Shown here: piece after piece, positions 34,999 through 43,494 of the stretch | Numbering within the stretch: position 1 is the stretch's first letter | How the letters are laid out: each line of letters starts with the position of its first letter | Assembly (NCBI GenBank): GCA_020628645.1 | Contig: JAHDES010000001.1 | Coordinates: forward strand, 124,001-188,000 | Source of the DNA: Saprospiraceae bacterium | Lineage (GTDB): Bacteria > Bacteroidota > Bacteroidia > Chitinophagales > Saprospiraceae | DNA: 64,000 bases | Direction of reading: 5' to 3' | The notes under the pieces: model-generated | The model's database searches: none | Told to the model about the DNA's origin: nothing | What the model saw: the letters and a program-made list of their open reading frames with translations, nothing else | Position numbers and translations under genes: made by a program

Positions 34999-35245
34999 CT
35001 ACATCAAATGCTTTATCTAATCGATTCATCAAAACAACATAGACAAATATTAAGATGACAAATACATAAATCGCTCCTTGTTGAGCAAACCAAAATCCTA
35101 ATGGAAAACCACCTATTTTTATGGTATTTAAAGTATCGGCAAATAAAATTCCACAACCAAAAGATACGATGAACCAAATCGCAAGTAATACTATCAAGTA
35201 CTGTAAATTCTTTTTCCAATAAGCTTGTCTTGTAGAGTTATTCAT
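34988..35245 (-). CDS. DUF4212 small subunit of the sodium:solute symporter
   Basis: An 85-residue protein with two membrane helices (about 13-34 and 50-70) and the family features YWKKNLQYLIVLLAIWFIVS and GFPLGFWFAQQGAIYVFVIL. DUF4212 proteins are small partners of ActP-like symporters. It overlaps both neighbours: 4 bases with the upstream gene (ATGA) and 11 bases with the SLOG-like gene. This implies tight translational coupling across the whole set. Confidence 0.93.
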   Translation of the reverse strand: MNNSTRQAYWKKNLQYLIVLLAIWFIVSFGCGILFADTLNTIKIGGFPLGFWFAQQGAIYVFVILIFVYVVLMNRLDKAFDVDEQ

Positions 35246-35625
35246 TTGTTTTGATTTTTCTGACGTTTAGAAGCATAAGGTACGGTTTCATCAAGAATTA
35301 AGGCTTCTTGGATGATTTCATATAATTGTTCTTTTGTTACTTGATCTGGGCGATAAAATTCAATACCACTGACTTGTTTTCGTCCTTTCGACTGTAATAG
35401 CCCAGTGCTATTCGACAATTCATTTCCTCGAAGAAATACTAGTTCGATGCCATCATTTTTGATCGGATTCAAATAACAAATCCAAGAATTTTGGTAATAA
35501 AAAGGAATGCTATACCGTAGTTTAGACTCCAGCATTAATTCTTCTGCAAAAATATGATGCAAATGGAGTAATATTTCGCGTTGTTGCCCCTCTTTTTGAT
35601 AAATAAAATCTTCTACTTCTGCCAT
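35242..35625 (-). CDS. DUF1801-like (YdhG/YdeI-type) protein
   Basis: A 127-residue cytoplasmic protein: EILLHLHHIFAEELMLESKL, then RYSIPFYYQNSWICYLNPIK and GIELVFLRGNELSNSTGLLQ, which fit the DUF1801 alpha/beta fold. Its biochemical role is not established; a frataxin-like iron role has been proposed for related proteins. It overlaps the DUF4212 gene by 4 bases, so it may be the first gene of the symporter operon by accident or by function. Confidence 0.75.
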   Translation of the reverse strand: MAEVEDFIYQKEGQQREILLHLHHIFAEELMLESKLRYSIPFYYQNSWICYLNPIKNDGIELVFLRGNELSNSTGLLQSKGRKQVSGIEFYRPDQVTKEQLYEIIQEALILDETVPYASKRQKNQNK

Positions 35626-35657
35626 CTAAAGCATAATTTGCAACTAAACTAAGTTAA

Positions 35658-36464
35658 TTAACCCAAATTTCCACCTATTCGATTATAAAAACAGGAAGCT
35701 TGCCATTTATAAGCTTGTCCATAAACCATACGTATACCTGTATAGTCATAAGGAACAAAACCATTTTGTAGTAAAAAATCTATTCCAATTTGGTTATCAA
35801 TTGGAAGTATAGCACGATCAGTATTAGCAAACTTCAATTGCATAAAAGCAAGTCCTGCTTCTGGGTCAATAGCATAAATTGGTCCTTCTCGAAGATCAGG
35901 AATAGAATAGCCCAATACTTTTTCATCTTTCACATACAAGAAAGATGTCCTTAAATATTCATCTAATAATATCATTCTTTTTTCACCCGTAATTTTTTTG
36001 TCTAAGCTTAATACATCCGTTTTATATTTTTCATGATACGGCACTATAAATTCGGAGGAGATGGATGGAAGTGTCCAAGGTTTTTCTCGCTTTAGAAATG
36101 CATATTCTGTATCTTTTTGGAATCCTATTTTTTTATACACTGGATAGCCCAAATCTGTAGCAATTAGTATTGTAGTAGGAATATTTTTAAGCTTTATTAA
36201 ATTAAGTAGAGCTTCGACAATCGTATGACCTATTCCCTGCCGCCGATGATTTTCATCAACAATAATATGTGCTAACCAAGCCGTAGTTGGGTATAAAATA
36301 GCTACTCCAACACCTAATAAATCCCCCTTGTGTGTCACCTTGATCGGTTCACAATAAGATGCATCTAAATAATATTGAAATACAGGTTCTAGACCTGACC
36401 ATCCTTCAGGTTGAATCCTTTTAAGTAAAACTATATCGGTATATTGAAATGATGAAATTTCCAT
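35658..36464 (-). CDS. GNAT-family N-acetyltransferase
   Basis: A 268-residue protein. The N-terminal half is a GNAT domain with the acetyl-CoA loop HIIVDENHRRQGIGHTIVEA (about 72-91) and a YPVYKKIGFQ segment typical of motif B. The C-terminal half (about 150-260) is a second, degenerate GNAT-like region (FLLQNGFVPYDYTGIRMVYG), as in other tandem GNAT proteins. Substrate unknown. It starts its own unit or leads the symporter genes, with 32 bases between. Confidence 0.82.
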   Translation of the reverse strand: MEISSFQYTDIVLLKRIQPEGWSGLEPVFQYYLDASYCEPIKVTHKGDLLGVGVAILYPTTAWLAHIIVDENHRRQGIGHTIVEALLNLIKLKNIPTTILIATDLGYPVYKKIGFQKDTEYAFLKREKPWTLPSISSEFIVPYHEKYKTDVLSLDKKITGEKRMILLDEYLRTSFLYVKDEKVLGYSIPDLREGPIYAIDPEAGLAFMQLKFANTDRAILPIDNQIGIDFLLQNGFVPYDYTGIRMVYGQAYKWQASCFYNRIGGNLG

Positions 36465-36594
36465 CTCGTAAAATACAATAGTAATAGGATATTTTATTAT
36501 TCAAAAAATAGATCCTAGTATTAGAAGTTGAAATTGTCAAGAAAAAAGTGTTTATTAGACGACTATTGTAAACTTAATCAACATAAAATTTACT

Positions 36595-36777
36595 ATGATT
36601 CGTTTTTTAATACTTGCCATCATTATTGGCTTAATTTATTTCATTTTCCGAGTAGTAATGAGTGTTTGGCAAGCGCAGTTTTGTCAGCATTGTAAAGGAG
36701 AAGGATATTGGAAAGGAACAAGAGGAGATCGTAATTTTTGTTCAGCTTGTAATGGTACAGGTACGTCTTCCCGATAA
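36595..36777 (+). CDS. Small membrane-anchored protein with DnaJ-type zinc knuckles
   Basis: A 60-residue protein: one N-terminal membrane helix (about 3-22) followed by two CxxCxGxG motifs, CQHCKGEG (about 30-37) and CSACNGTG (about 49-56), which is the DnaJ cysteine-rich zinc-binding signature. The four cysteine pairs could bind one zinc ion. It is cytoplasmic or periplasmic depending on orientation; a basic tail is absent. Function unknown. A short real gene is likely, given the intact motifs and its place directly before a strong promoter for ahcY. Confidence 0.7.
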   Translation: MIRFLILAIIIGLIYFIFRVVMSVWQAQFCQHCKGEGYWKGTRGDRNFCSACNGTGTSSR

Positions 36778-36822
36778 TTTGCCCTTTTATTTCGAACATT
36801 CTTTTATTATCGTACGTTCATC

Positions 36823-36854
36823 TTGGAAAAAGGTAGGTAAATATTGTACCTTTG
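36823..36854 (+). promoter_or_regulatory. Bacteroidota-type promoter of ahcY
   Basis: TTGG (36823-36826) followed 20 bases later by TACCTTTG (36847-36854), an exact match to the -33/-7 consensus. Transcription should start about 40 bases before the ahcY ATG. The best promoter in the window. Confidence 0.85.
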
Positions 36855-36901
36855 CACTCAATTTTTACATTAAAAAAATTATTATATAAAAATCTAATTC
36901 A

Positions 36902-38215
36902 ATGCAATCAACAGATTCAAGTGTAACTTACAAAGTAAAAGACATAAATCTTGCCGATTGGGGTCGTAAAGAAATCCAATTAGCAGAAGCAGAAATGCCT
37001 GGTTTAATGTCTATCCGTGAGGAATATGGCGATAGTCAACCCTTGAAAGGGGCTCGTATCGCTGGTTGTTTACATATGACTATTCAAACAGCAGTATTAA
37101 TTGAAACTTTAGTGCATCTAGGTGCAGATGTTACTTGGTCTTCTTGTAATATTTTTTCTACCCAAGATCACGCTGCTGCTGCAATTGCAAAAGCTGGCGT
37201 TCCTGTTTATGCTTGGAAAGGCATGAATGAAGAAGAGTTTGACTGGTGTATTGAGCAAACACTTTTTGCTTTTAAAGATGGACAGCCTTTGAATATGATC
37301 TTAGATGATGGAGGCGATTTAACCAATATGGTTTTGGATCGTTATCCTGAATTGGTAAAAAATATTAAAGGTCTAAGTGAAGAAACAACTACTGGTGTTC
37401 ACCGCCTTTATGAACGTGTAAAAAATGGTACGCTTCCAATTCCTGCTATCAATATTAATGATTCAGTTACCAAATCTAAATTTGACAATAAATATGGCTG
37501 TAAAGAATCTTGTGTAGATGCAATTCGTCGTGCTACCGATGTCATGATGGCTGGTAAAGTAGCTGTAGTAGCTGGTTATGGAGATGTAGGAAAAGGTTCT
37601 GCGGCTTCATTACGTGGTGCTGGTTGTCGTGTGATCGTTACGGAGATTGATCCAATCTGTGCGCTTCAAGCTGCAATGGATGGTTTCGAAGTAAAGAAAA
37701 TGGAAAATGCAGCTCCTGAGGCAAATATCGTAGTTACTGCCACTGGAAATAAAGATATTCTTACGGAAAAGCACTTCCGTTTGATGAAAGATAAAACCAT
37801 CGTTTGTAATATCGGTCATTTTGATAATGAGATTGATATGGCTTGGTTGAACAAAAACTATGGCGATACAAAAGTAACCGTAAAACCTCAGGTTGATTTG
37901 TATACCATTGATGGTTCAGATGTCATTGTATTGGCTGAAGGTCGTTTAGTGAACTTAGGTTGTGCAACAGGACATCCTTCTTTTGTAATGTCTAACTCAT
38001 TTACGAATCAAGTATTAGCTCAGTTAGAACTTTGGAATCATTCTGATAAATATGATAATAAAGTCTACATGTTGCCTAAACACTTAGATGAAAAAGTAGC
38101 ACGTTTACACTTGGCTAAAATTGGTGTAGAATTAGAAGAATTAAGCAAAGATCAAGCAGATTATATTGGCGTGACACAAGAAGGCCCATTCAAGCCAGAA
38201 TACTATAGGTATTAG
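36902..38215 (+). CDS. ahcY: Adenosylhomocysteinase
   Basis: A 437-residue NAD-dependent enzyme that hydrolyses S-adenosylhomocysteine to adenosine and homocysteine, keeping methylation reactions running. Visible: [20 protein letters not shown] near the start, [13 protein letters not shown] (substrate site), [16 protein letters not shown] (about 78-93), the NAD loop [20 protein letters not shown] (about 222-241) and the C-terminal FKPEYYRY lysine/tyrosine tail typical of the family. Length is normal for the bacterial form without the plant-type insert. Confidence 0.97.
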   Translation: MQSTDSSVTYKVKDINLADWGRKEIQLAEAEMPGLMSIREEYGDSQPLKGARIAGCLHMTIQTAVLIETLVHLGADVTWSSCNIFSTQDHAAAAIAKAGVPVYAWKGMNEEEFDWCIEQTLFAFKDGQPLNMILDDGGDLTNMVLDRYPELVKNIKGLSEETTTGVHRLYERVKNGTLPIPAININDSVTKSKFDNKYGCKESCVDAIRRATDVMMAGKVAVVAGYGDVGKGSAASLRGAGCRVIVTEIDPICALQAAMDGFEVKKMENAAPEANIVVTATGNKDILTEKHFRLMKDKTIVCNIGHFDNEIDMAWLNKNYGDTKVTVKPQVDLYTIDGSDVIVLAEGRLVNLGCATGHPSFVMSNSFTNQVLAQLELWNHSDKYDNKVYMLPKHLDEKVARLHLAKIGVELEELSKDQADYIGVTQEGPFKPEYYRY

Positions 38216-38274
38216 AATAGAAATAAGACTAGGGGACTTAGGACTTCTAGACTAAATATGATATAAATAATTAG

Positions 38275-38312
38275 AGCTGAAATAGGAATTATTTTCTGTT
38301 TCAGCTTTTTTA
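38275..38312. terminator. Terminator between ahcY and the convergent glycosyltransferase gene
   Basis: Stem AGCTGAAA / TTTCAGCT with a 16-base loop, followed by a T run, about 60 bases after the ahcY stop and just before the stop of the convergent gene at 38331. Confidence 0.75.
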
Positions 38313-38330
38313 TTAGCAATTTAGTACTAC

Positions 38331-39413
38331 TTAACTTGCCAATACTTGATTCACTGCTTGTTTCATATAACGCACTTTGAAGTGAGCAGCTTTGGTTTCT
38401 GCATTCACGGAAAGTCGTTGATAAAGCTGTTCATCTTGAAACATTTGTTCAATTTGATGAACGATTAAATCGAGTTCTCGTTGATCTATACAATAGCCAT
38501 TATAATCGTTTTCAACTATTTCAGCAGGCCCTCCTACAGGTGGCGCAATCGTAGGAATGCCATAATGCATCGCCTCTAAAAGGGTCATCCCAAACGTTTC
38601 TACCCATTGTTCTGGATGAGAAAGATTGAGTACGAGCCATGCGCGTTGATAGAAAGGGTGCACATTATTTTGCTTGGAAAAAAGGGTTAGATTTTCTGGT
38701 AGTTCGATTGTTTTGAAATACATTTCTAGCTCAATAGGAGTAGTATTTAAAACTAATTCAAATCTCAATTGAGGCAGGCGATAAGCAAGCGCAACAAACT
38801 CTTTGACTCCTTTATAATCTTTCAAGGAACAAAGCATTAAAATAATGCGATCTTCTTTTGTATTCAGATACTTAAAACGATTCGCTTTTTGAATAAAATC
38901 TTCTCCCAAGGCATTGTAAATCACACTACAATCGACTTTTTCTAAGGGTTCTTTTTGTAGTAAGAATTTAGATACATAAATGGCCTTTTGAGCGGTATTA
39001 TTAGCCATCCATTTTAAAAAATTTTTGAGTGTAGCTGGTTTTACTGATGTTTCATGAATATGGTAAATTACTTCTAAACCCAATATTTTTCCAGCAATAG
39101 CTGCTCCAAATGGTAGTAAAGTATTGATATAAAGGGTTGTATTTTTGTCGTTTCGATAAAGTTGAATAATCGTATAAAAAAGTCGCCATTGATTAAAGAG
39201 AAAAACAAACAAACGCATCCATTTATTCGCTACAAAACAATAGTCTATGTTCACATAATTTACCTCCAAATTAGATAAAAAACCTTCTTCTTTTGTACAA
39301 GTAATTACATCTACAGCATGCCCCTTTTGTAAAAAACCTTTTATTACCGTAGAAAGCACCAAAGGGCTACCACTAAAATCATTGAATAAGTGAATACAAG
39401 CTATTTTTTTCAT
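38331..39413 (-). CDS. GT4-type glycosyltransferase
   Basis: A 360-residue GT-B fold enzyme. The N-terminal domain opens with IACIHLFNDFSGSPLVLST, and the C-terminal domain carries the nucleotide-sugar site QRAWLVLNLSHPEQWVETFG and MTLLEAMHYGIPTIAPPVGG (about 270-300), with the EX7E-like pair of glutamates. It should transfer a sugar to a surface polysaccharide or glycolipid precursor. It lies 17 bases after the next glycosyltransferase gene, so they form one operon. Confidence 0.9.
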   Translation of the reverse strand: MKKIACIHLFNDFSGSPLVLSTVIKGFLQKGHAVDVITCTKEEGFLSNLEVNYVNIDYCFVANKWMRLFVFLFNQWRLFYTIIQLYRNDKNTTLYINTLLPFGAAIAGKILGLEVIYHIHETSVKPATLKNFLKWMANNTAQKAIYVSKFLLQKEPLEKVDCSVIYNALGEDFIQKANRFKYLNTKEDRIILMLCSLKDYKGVKEFVALAYRLPQLRFELVLNTTPIELEMYFKTIELPENLTLFSKQNNVHPFYQRAWLVLNLSHPEQWVETFGMTLLEAMHYGIPTIAPPVGGPAEIVENDYNGYCIDQRELDLIVHQIEQMFQDEQLYQRLSVNAETKAAHFKVRYMKQAVNQVLAS

Positions 39414-39430
39414 GATCTATAATTTAGGAT

Positions 39431-40696
39431 TTACAGCTTAGCTGTGGTACTTGTTTTAGTTTTATGTTTTGTCCCTAATACTTCTGTATAAATAGCACAC
39501 AATTGTTCGCCTTTCACATTCCAATCAAAGTAGTTTTGAAAGCGTGCCAAGGCGCCTTCACTCAAGCGGTCTTGTAAATTTTGATCTAGAAAGAGGCGTT
39601 CTAATTGTAATGCAAATGCTTGAATCGTAGCTTCGTAGCTTCCGTAAGGTACACGTATACCACTCTCCTCGGTGACGAATTCCCCAGGCCCACAATTATT
39701 GATACACAATACTGGAAGACTATAAGACATTGCTTCTGCTACCACCATTCCTGCTCCTTCATGGGAAGGAAAAAAGAAGACATCCGACTGACGATAAATG
39801 GCAGTCAATTCCACCCGTTCTATCCAACTGATAAACTGGACATTCTCTTCTACACCTAAATCTTGTACCATTTGCTGATAAAAAGCTTCATGTGTACCCG
39901 ATCCAACTATGGTTAGTTCTACTTGATCTTGAATATTTTTAGGTAGTTTTTTTATAAATAGAGCAAAAGCACGAATGGTAATATCAAATCCTTTCAGTGG
40001 TAAAAGTCTTCCAACGGAAAGTATATTAAATTTAGGGGTAACTATTCGTCGATCTTGATGTACTTCTGAACTGACAGAAGGCATGATTTGAGATTTCCTT
40101 TTAAGACTAGGATGAATATCCCAAACACTGGTATTCATACATAGCACTTTATCCGCTTTCCATTTGGTTAATTTTAATAGTGGATCAATTTTCCAAAAAT
40201 ATTGTTTGATCCACCATAAACGTTTATGCTTTTGCACTTCTTTTTTACCATATGGTACTTCAAGAAACTGTTCAGGAATATCAGGATGATGTCCAATTGG
40301 GCCCCAAACGAATGGTTTTCCAAAGACCCAAAGCATAGAGGGCGTCCAGTCATTATGGAAATTAAGATTGTGTGCTACATCAAAATCAAGTCGTTTTGAC
40401 CAAATAAAAATGGGCATACACAATTGCCACAGATAGAAATACAACATTGCACCACGTCCCCCCTTTTTCCAAAAACGCATCCAGTACGGAAGATCATAGT
40501 ATAGAAAGGTCATATTTTGATAAACTTCATCCGTTTCCTCCTGGATAAATTGTTCTATGGCTTCGCGATTGTTTTTACGGGTAATCGCAATCACTCTTTG
40601 GTATCGAGCAATTTGATAGACAAAATTCCATCCCATTCCATCTTCCGATCCTTTATAAGGATTAATCGCGTAAGCTGTGGCTAAAATCGTTTTCAT
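39431..40696 (-). CDS. GT4-type glycosyltransferase
   Basis: A 421-residue GT-B glycosyltransferase. The start MKTILATAYAINPYKGSEDG and the C-terminal sugar-nucleotide site DVFFFPSHEGAGMVVAEAMS (about 305-324), then PVLCINNCGPGEFV, are typical of group 1 enzymes. Probably acts before or after the neighbour at 38331 in building an O-antigen, capsule or glycolipid. A 236-base gap and a hairpin separate it from the acyltransferase gene upstream. Confidence 0.9.
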   Translation of the reverse strand: MKTILATAYAINPYKGSEDGMGWNFVYQIARYQRVIAITRKNNREAIEQFIQEETDEVYQNMTFLYYDLPYWMRFWKKGGRGAMLYFYLWQLCMPIFIWSKRLDFDVAHNLNFHNDWTPSMLWVFGKPFVWGPIGHHPDIPEQFLEVPYGKKEVQKHKRLWWIKQYFWKIDPLLKLTKWKADKVLCMNTSVWDIHPSLKRKSQIMPSVSSEVHQDRRIVTPKFNILSVGRLLPLKGFDITIRAFALFIKKLPKNIQDQVELTIVGSGTHEAFYQQMVQDLGVEENVQFISWIERVELTAIYRQSDVFFFPSHEGAGMVVAEAMSYSLPVLCINNCGPGEFVTEESGIRVPYGSYEATIQAFALQLERLFLDQNLQDRLSEGALARFQNYFDWNVKGEQLCAIYTEVLGTKHKTKTSTTAKL

Positions 40697-40757
40697 TGAT
40701 GAAACAAATTTCGAAACGGGGGAGTGATAAAAATTTGAAGGGAGGAAAAAGAAAAAA

Positions 40758-40784
40758 TTGTCTGCCTATTCAATAAACAGACAA
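40758..40784 (-). terminator. Terminator of the acyltransferase gene
   Basis: Stem ttgtctg / cagacaa with a 13-base loop and, on the minus strand, a following T run. It lies about 150 bases downstream of the acyltransferase stop. Confidence 0.7.
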
Positions 40785-40932
40785 TCCTTTCAGCTTGGTG
40801 TGAGGGGAAAATTCACTACATTTCTGTAGTAGCCTTTATGTTATTCAATTTGTAAATTAATCGTAGTAAGTCTCTGTTTTAAAAGTGTTTCAGGATTATC
40901 ATTGTAAGTATCTTCATTAATAAGAGGCAGTT

Positions 40933-41694
40933 CTAATGTGTAGAAGCTACCTCTAAACGTTTCTCTCTATTTTGAAATACAGTTGTTGAACTTTGCTTGG
41001 GTGATGAAATATTTTTGATCACCTTTGCAGGCACACCCCCTAAAACGGAATTACTAGGCATATCTTTCGTAACAACTGCTCCCGCAGCGATTACACAATT
41101 ATCACCAATAGTAACACCATCAAGGATCGTGACTTTTGCACCAATCCAACAGTTTTTTCCTATTCGGATTCCTTTGCGGCTTACGCCTTGCAGTCTTATT
41201 AACTTATCTGTTTGTAAAAAGTGATGATTTTCTGGATGGCAGCTCAGATATTGACCAATGATACAATCATCTCCAATTTCTAAACCTCCTCCACCTCCAA
41301 GATAGGCAAATTCACCAATGCCTACATTATTTCCTATACGTATGTACTCACCAATATTATCAAAGGATGTAGCACATACAATTTGACTAAATGCGCCGAT
41401 TTTTACATTATCTCCAAAAACAACAGGTTGGCGACCAAGTGCACTCACATAGACTTGGTCTTCTAATTGAACCCAATCACCAAATTGAATATTGGATGCA
41501 TGAAAAAATCGAACATTTTTGCCTAGAAAAATTTTCTTGGGTAAATGTCCAGAAAACAATAACTTAAATGCACGAAGCTGTTGTACGACTTTTGTGACTG
41601 CCAAAATAAACAATATTTTGACAGGGACATCTTTATCAAATTGAAAATTTGGATTCTTTTTTCTTATCAGATATTCAATTATATAGGTAATCAT
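40933..41694 (-). CDS. Hexapeptide-repeat acyltransferase
   Basis: A left-handed beta-helix acyltransferase of about 253 residues. Hexapeptide-like repeats run from about residue 70 to 210 (FGDWVQLEDQVYVSALG, then GDDCIIGQYLSCHPENH, IGKNCWIGAKVTILDGVTIG and DNCVIAAGAVVTKDMPSNSV), with a catalytic-type His in the HPENHH turn. It probably O-acetylates a sugar of the polysaccharide. The frame is open to 41739, but MITYIIEYLIRKKN at 41694 is a more natural start. Gene neighbours are polysaccharide genes. Confidence 0.87.
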   Translation of the reverse strand: MITYIIEYLIRKKNPNFQFDKDVPVKILFILAVTKVVQQLRAFKLLFSGHLPKKIFLGKNVRFFHASNIQFGDWVQLEDQVYVSALGRQPVVFGDNVKIGAFSQIVCATSFDNIGEYIRIGNNVGIGEFAYLGGGGGLEIGDDCIIGQYLSCHPENHHFLQTDKLIRLQGVSRKGIRIGKNCWIGAKVTILDGVTIGDNCVIAAGAVVTKDMPSNSVLGGVPAKVIKNISSPKQSSTTVFQNREKRLEVASTH

Positions 41695-41863
41695 TATAAT
41701 ATTTCTAAAATGGAGTAGTACACAACTACTAAAAGTCATGTACTACCTTGAAAAGTAGTTTTCTTGTTTGGGTATAAGAGACCGATTAATATTTTGTGTA
41801 AATCCGTTCGATGTTAAATTAAAAAAGTTGTTTTGGTTAAGATTCCTGGCTAGTGCTGTATTT

Positions 41864-43186
41864 CTACATCACGGCTCGATAATGTTGTAAAATGGTTTCA
41901 ACTGTCGTTTTCCTATCGACATTTTCAATAGGGAGGTAAGTTTGCTTAAAGTTGTTTTCCAAATTGTGGAAGAGGTTTTTATAATTTGTCGTTAATTCGT
42001 TAATTGTCTCTGCTGTTAGTTCTTGCTTTCTAGCTAGAATAACTTCTGGTTCGGCATACAAAAAGATGTTTAAATCTGGTTTTTGTACAAAATGATACAA
42101 CCATTTGGGCAAATTAGTCCCTAATTGAATATTGGAACGTTTACCATCTACTATGAAATCAAAATAATAGCGATCATATAAAACGGTATACCCTCTAATC
42201 GTATATTTAAAAAAGATCACCACTTGTCCCAATAAATAATCCATATAGTAATACATAAATCGTATCAGCGATCCTATAGTACTTTTATTCGTTCCTTCTC
42301 TGGGTAATCGTTCTACCGAGCGTTGCTCTGCCTCGGCTTTTCCATATCGCCACGCGCTCAAAATAGGGAGTATAGATGGACGGTGCCGCAATCGAACCAC
42401 ATGTTGTCGGTACTTTCGTTTAAGTGCCATTTCTACATCGGTTAAAATTGTGCTTTTACCCGCCCCATCTACTCCGCTAAAACTGATTATTATCCCACGA
42501 ACATTTCTTAAAGAGTGGCTGGCACTCTTGATATATCTTGCATAATGTTTGACTCTTTGAAAAATGGTATTCTCGCCATTTTTTTTGACTTGTTTTACCA
42601 ATTTGTTTCTAATTTTTGCCGTATAAATAGCCATTTCTTCAAATGATTGAAAAGTGGTATTAAATCGTTGATTGATGTAACGTATAAGATCAATTCGTTG
42701 ATTTGAAGGCAATGCATTAAAGTAGTTGATGTATTTCGTGGATAAACCGCTATAGTTTAAAAAATTAAACAATAACAAATGTGTTAAAAGAAGTTTGGGT
42801 TCGTATGTCTTAACGCCATCTACTATGCGCTGTACACTAAACACCTCTCTATTGGTAAGATAAACTAGGTCTTTGCGAACTAGTTGGAAGAGAAAATCAA
42901 TTTGTAAAAAACCGCCATCCTTAAAGTGAATAAAAACCTGCGCCATTTGATGTTGGCGCAGTAGATTAAAGTCAAAAATATTAGGATGTTGTTGTACAAA
43001 TTCTAGTATCTGAGACAAATCCGCTGAAGGATATAAAATATCCAAATCTGATTCTAACTCAATCTCCTCAAGCGATGATTCGATGAATTTTAATAATAGG
43101 TACTTCTCCTTACGGATGTAGCGGAAAAAGTCCTGTATGAACTCTTTTCTTTGCTGTCTCATTGTTAGTGCGTTTGATAGTTCCAA
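41864..43186 (-). CDS. Two-domain protein: nucleotidyltransferase-like plus thymidylate-kinase-like
   Basis: A 440-residue protein. The N-terminal part (about 30-130) has a nucleotidyltransferase-like pattern (LESDLDILYPSADLSQILEF, then FKDGGFLQIDFLFQL). The C-terminal part is a P-loop kinase of the thymidylate kinase fold: IISFSGVDGAGKSTILTDVE (about 230-249) and a VLYDRYYFDFIVDGKRSN segment typical of the nucleotide-binding DR motif. Such pairs are seen in polysaccharide clusters, perhaps phosphorylating a glycolipid or lipid carrier. The true substrate is unknown. Confidence 0.8.
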   Translation of the reverse strand: MELSNALTMRQQRKEFIQDFFRYIRKEKYLLLKFIESSLEEIELESDLDILYPSADLSQILEFVQQHPNIFDFNLLRQHQMAQVFIHFKDGGFLQIDFLFQLVRKDLVYLTNREVFSVQRIVDGVKTYEPKLLLTHLLLFNFLNYSGLSTKYINYFNALPSNQRIDLIRYINQRFNTTFQSFEEMAIYTAKIRNKLVKQVKKNGENTIFQRVKHYARYIKSASHSLRNVRGIIISFSGVDGAGKSTILTDVEMALKRKYRQHVVRLRHRPSILPILSAWRYGKAEAEQRSVERLPREGTNKSTIGSLIRFMYYYMDYLLGQVVIFFKYTIRGYTVLYDRYYFDFIVDGKRSNIQLGTNLPKWLYHFVQKPDLNIFLYAEPEVILARKQELTAETINELTTNYKNLFHNLENNFKQTYLPIENVDRKTTVETILQHYRAVM

Positions 43187-43494
43187 AAGAATTAAAATAA
43201 TTCCTCATTGGATGACACTAATTATAAGACTAATATTATTCCGTTGTGCCAATAAGATATGACTTCTTATTTTAGAAGCTTTTATATATTATTAAATTTT
43301 TATCAGCATTCCCAAAAAGAGAAAACATCCTTAAATTGGGATAAACAGTGTCCTTTTTTCTGAAAAAGTCCGCCATTTTCTAAAATGGTTCATTCTTCTT
43401 ATTTGTGGACAAATTTAAGGTAGCTTAATTCAACTTATTTTCAAGTAAAACTGTTTTTTAAAGACCTATTATTGGTAATTTTAAACAAGCCAGA
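43187..43494. other. Intergenic region without a gene
   Basis: About 308 bases between divergent genes. It is AT-rich and holds one small perfect hairpin (CCATTTT-CT-AAAATGG at 43373-43388), perhaps a regulatory site. No coding frame with protein-like sequence, tRNA or clear promoter was seen. Confidence 0.5.

Noticed and set aside
40790-40932. 43-codon stop-to-stop frame (RETFRGSFYTLELPLINED...) after the acyltransferase
   Set aside because: It reads somewhat like protein but has no start codon and overlaps the acyltransferase 3' end; too weak to call a remnant.
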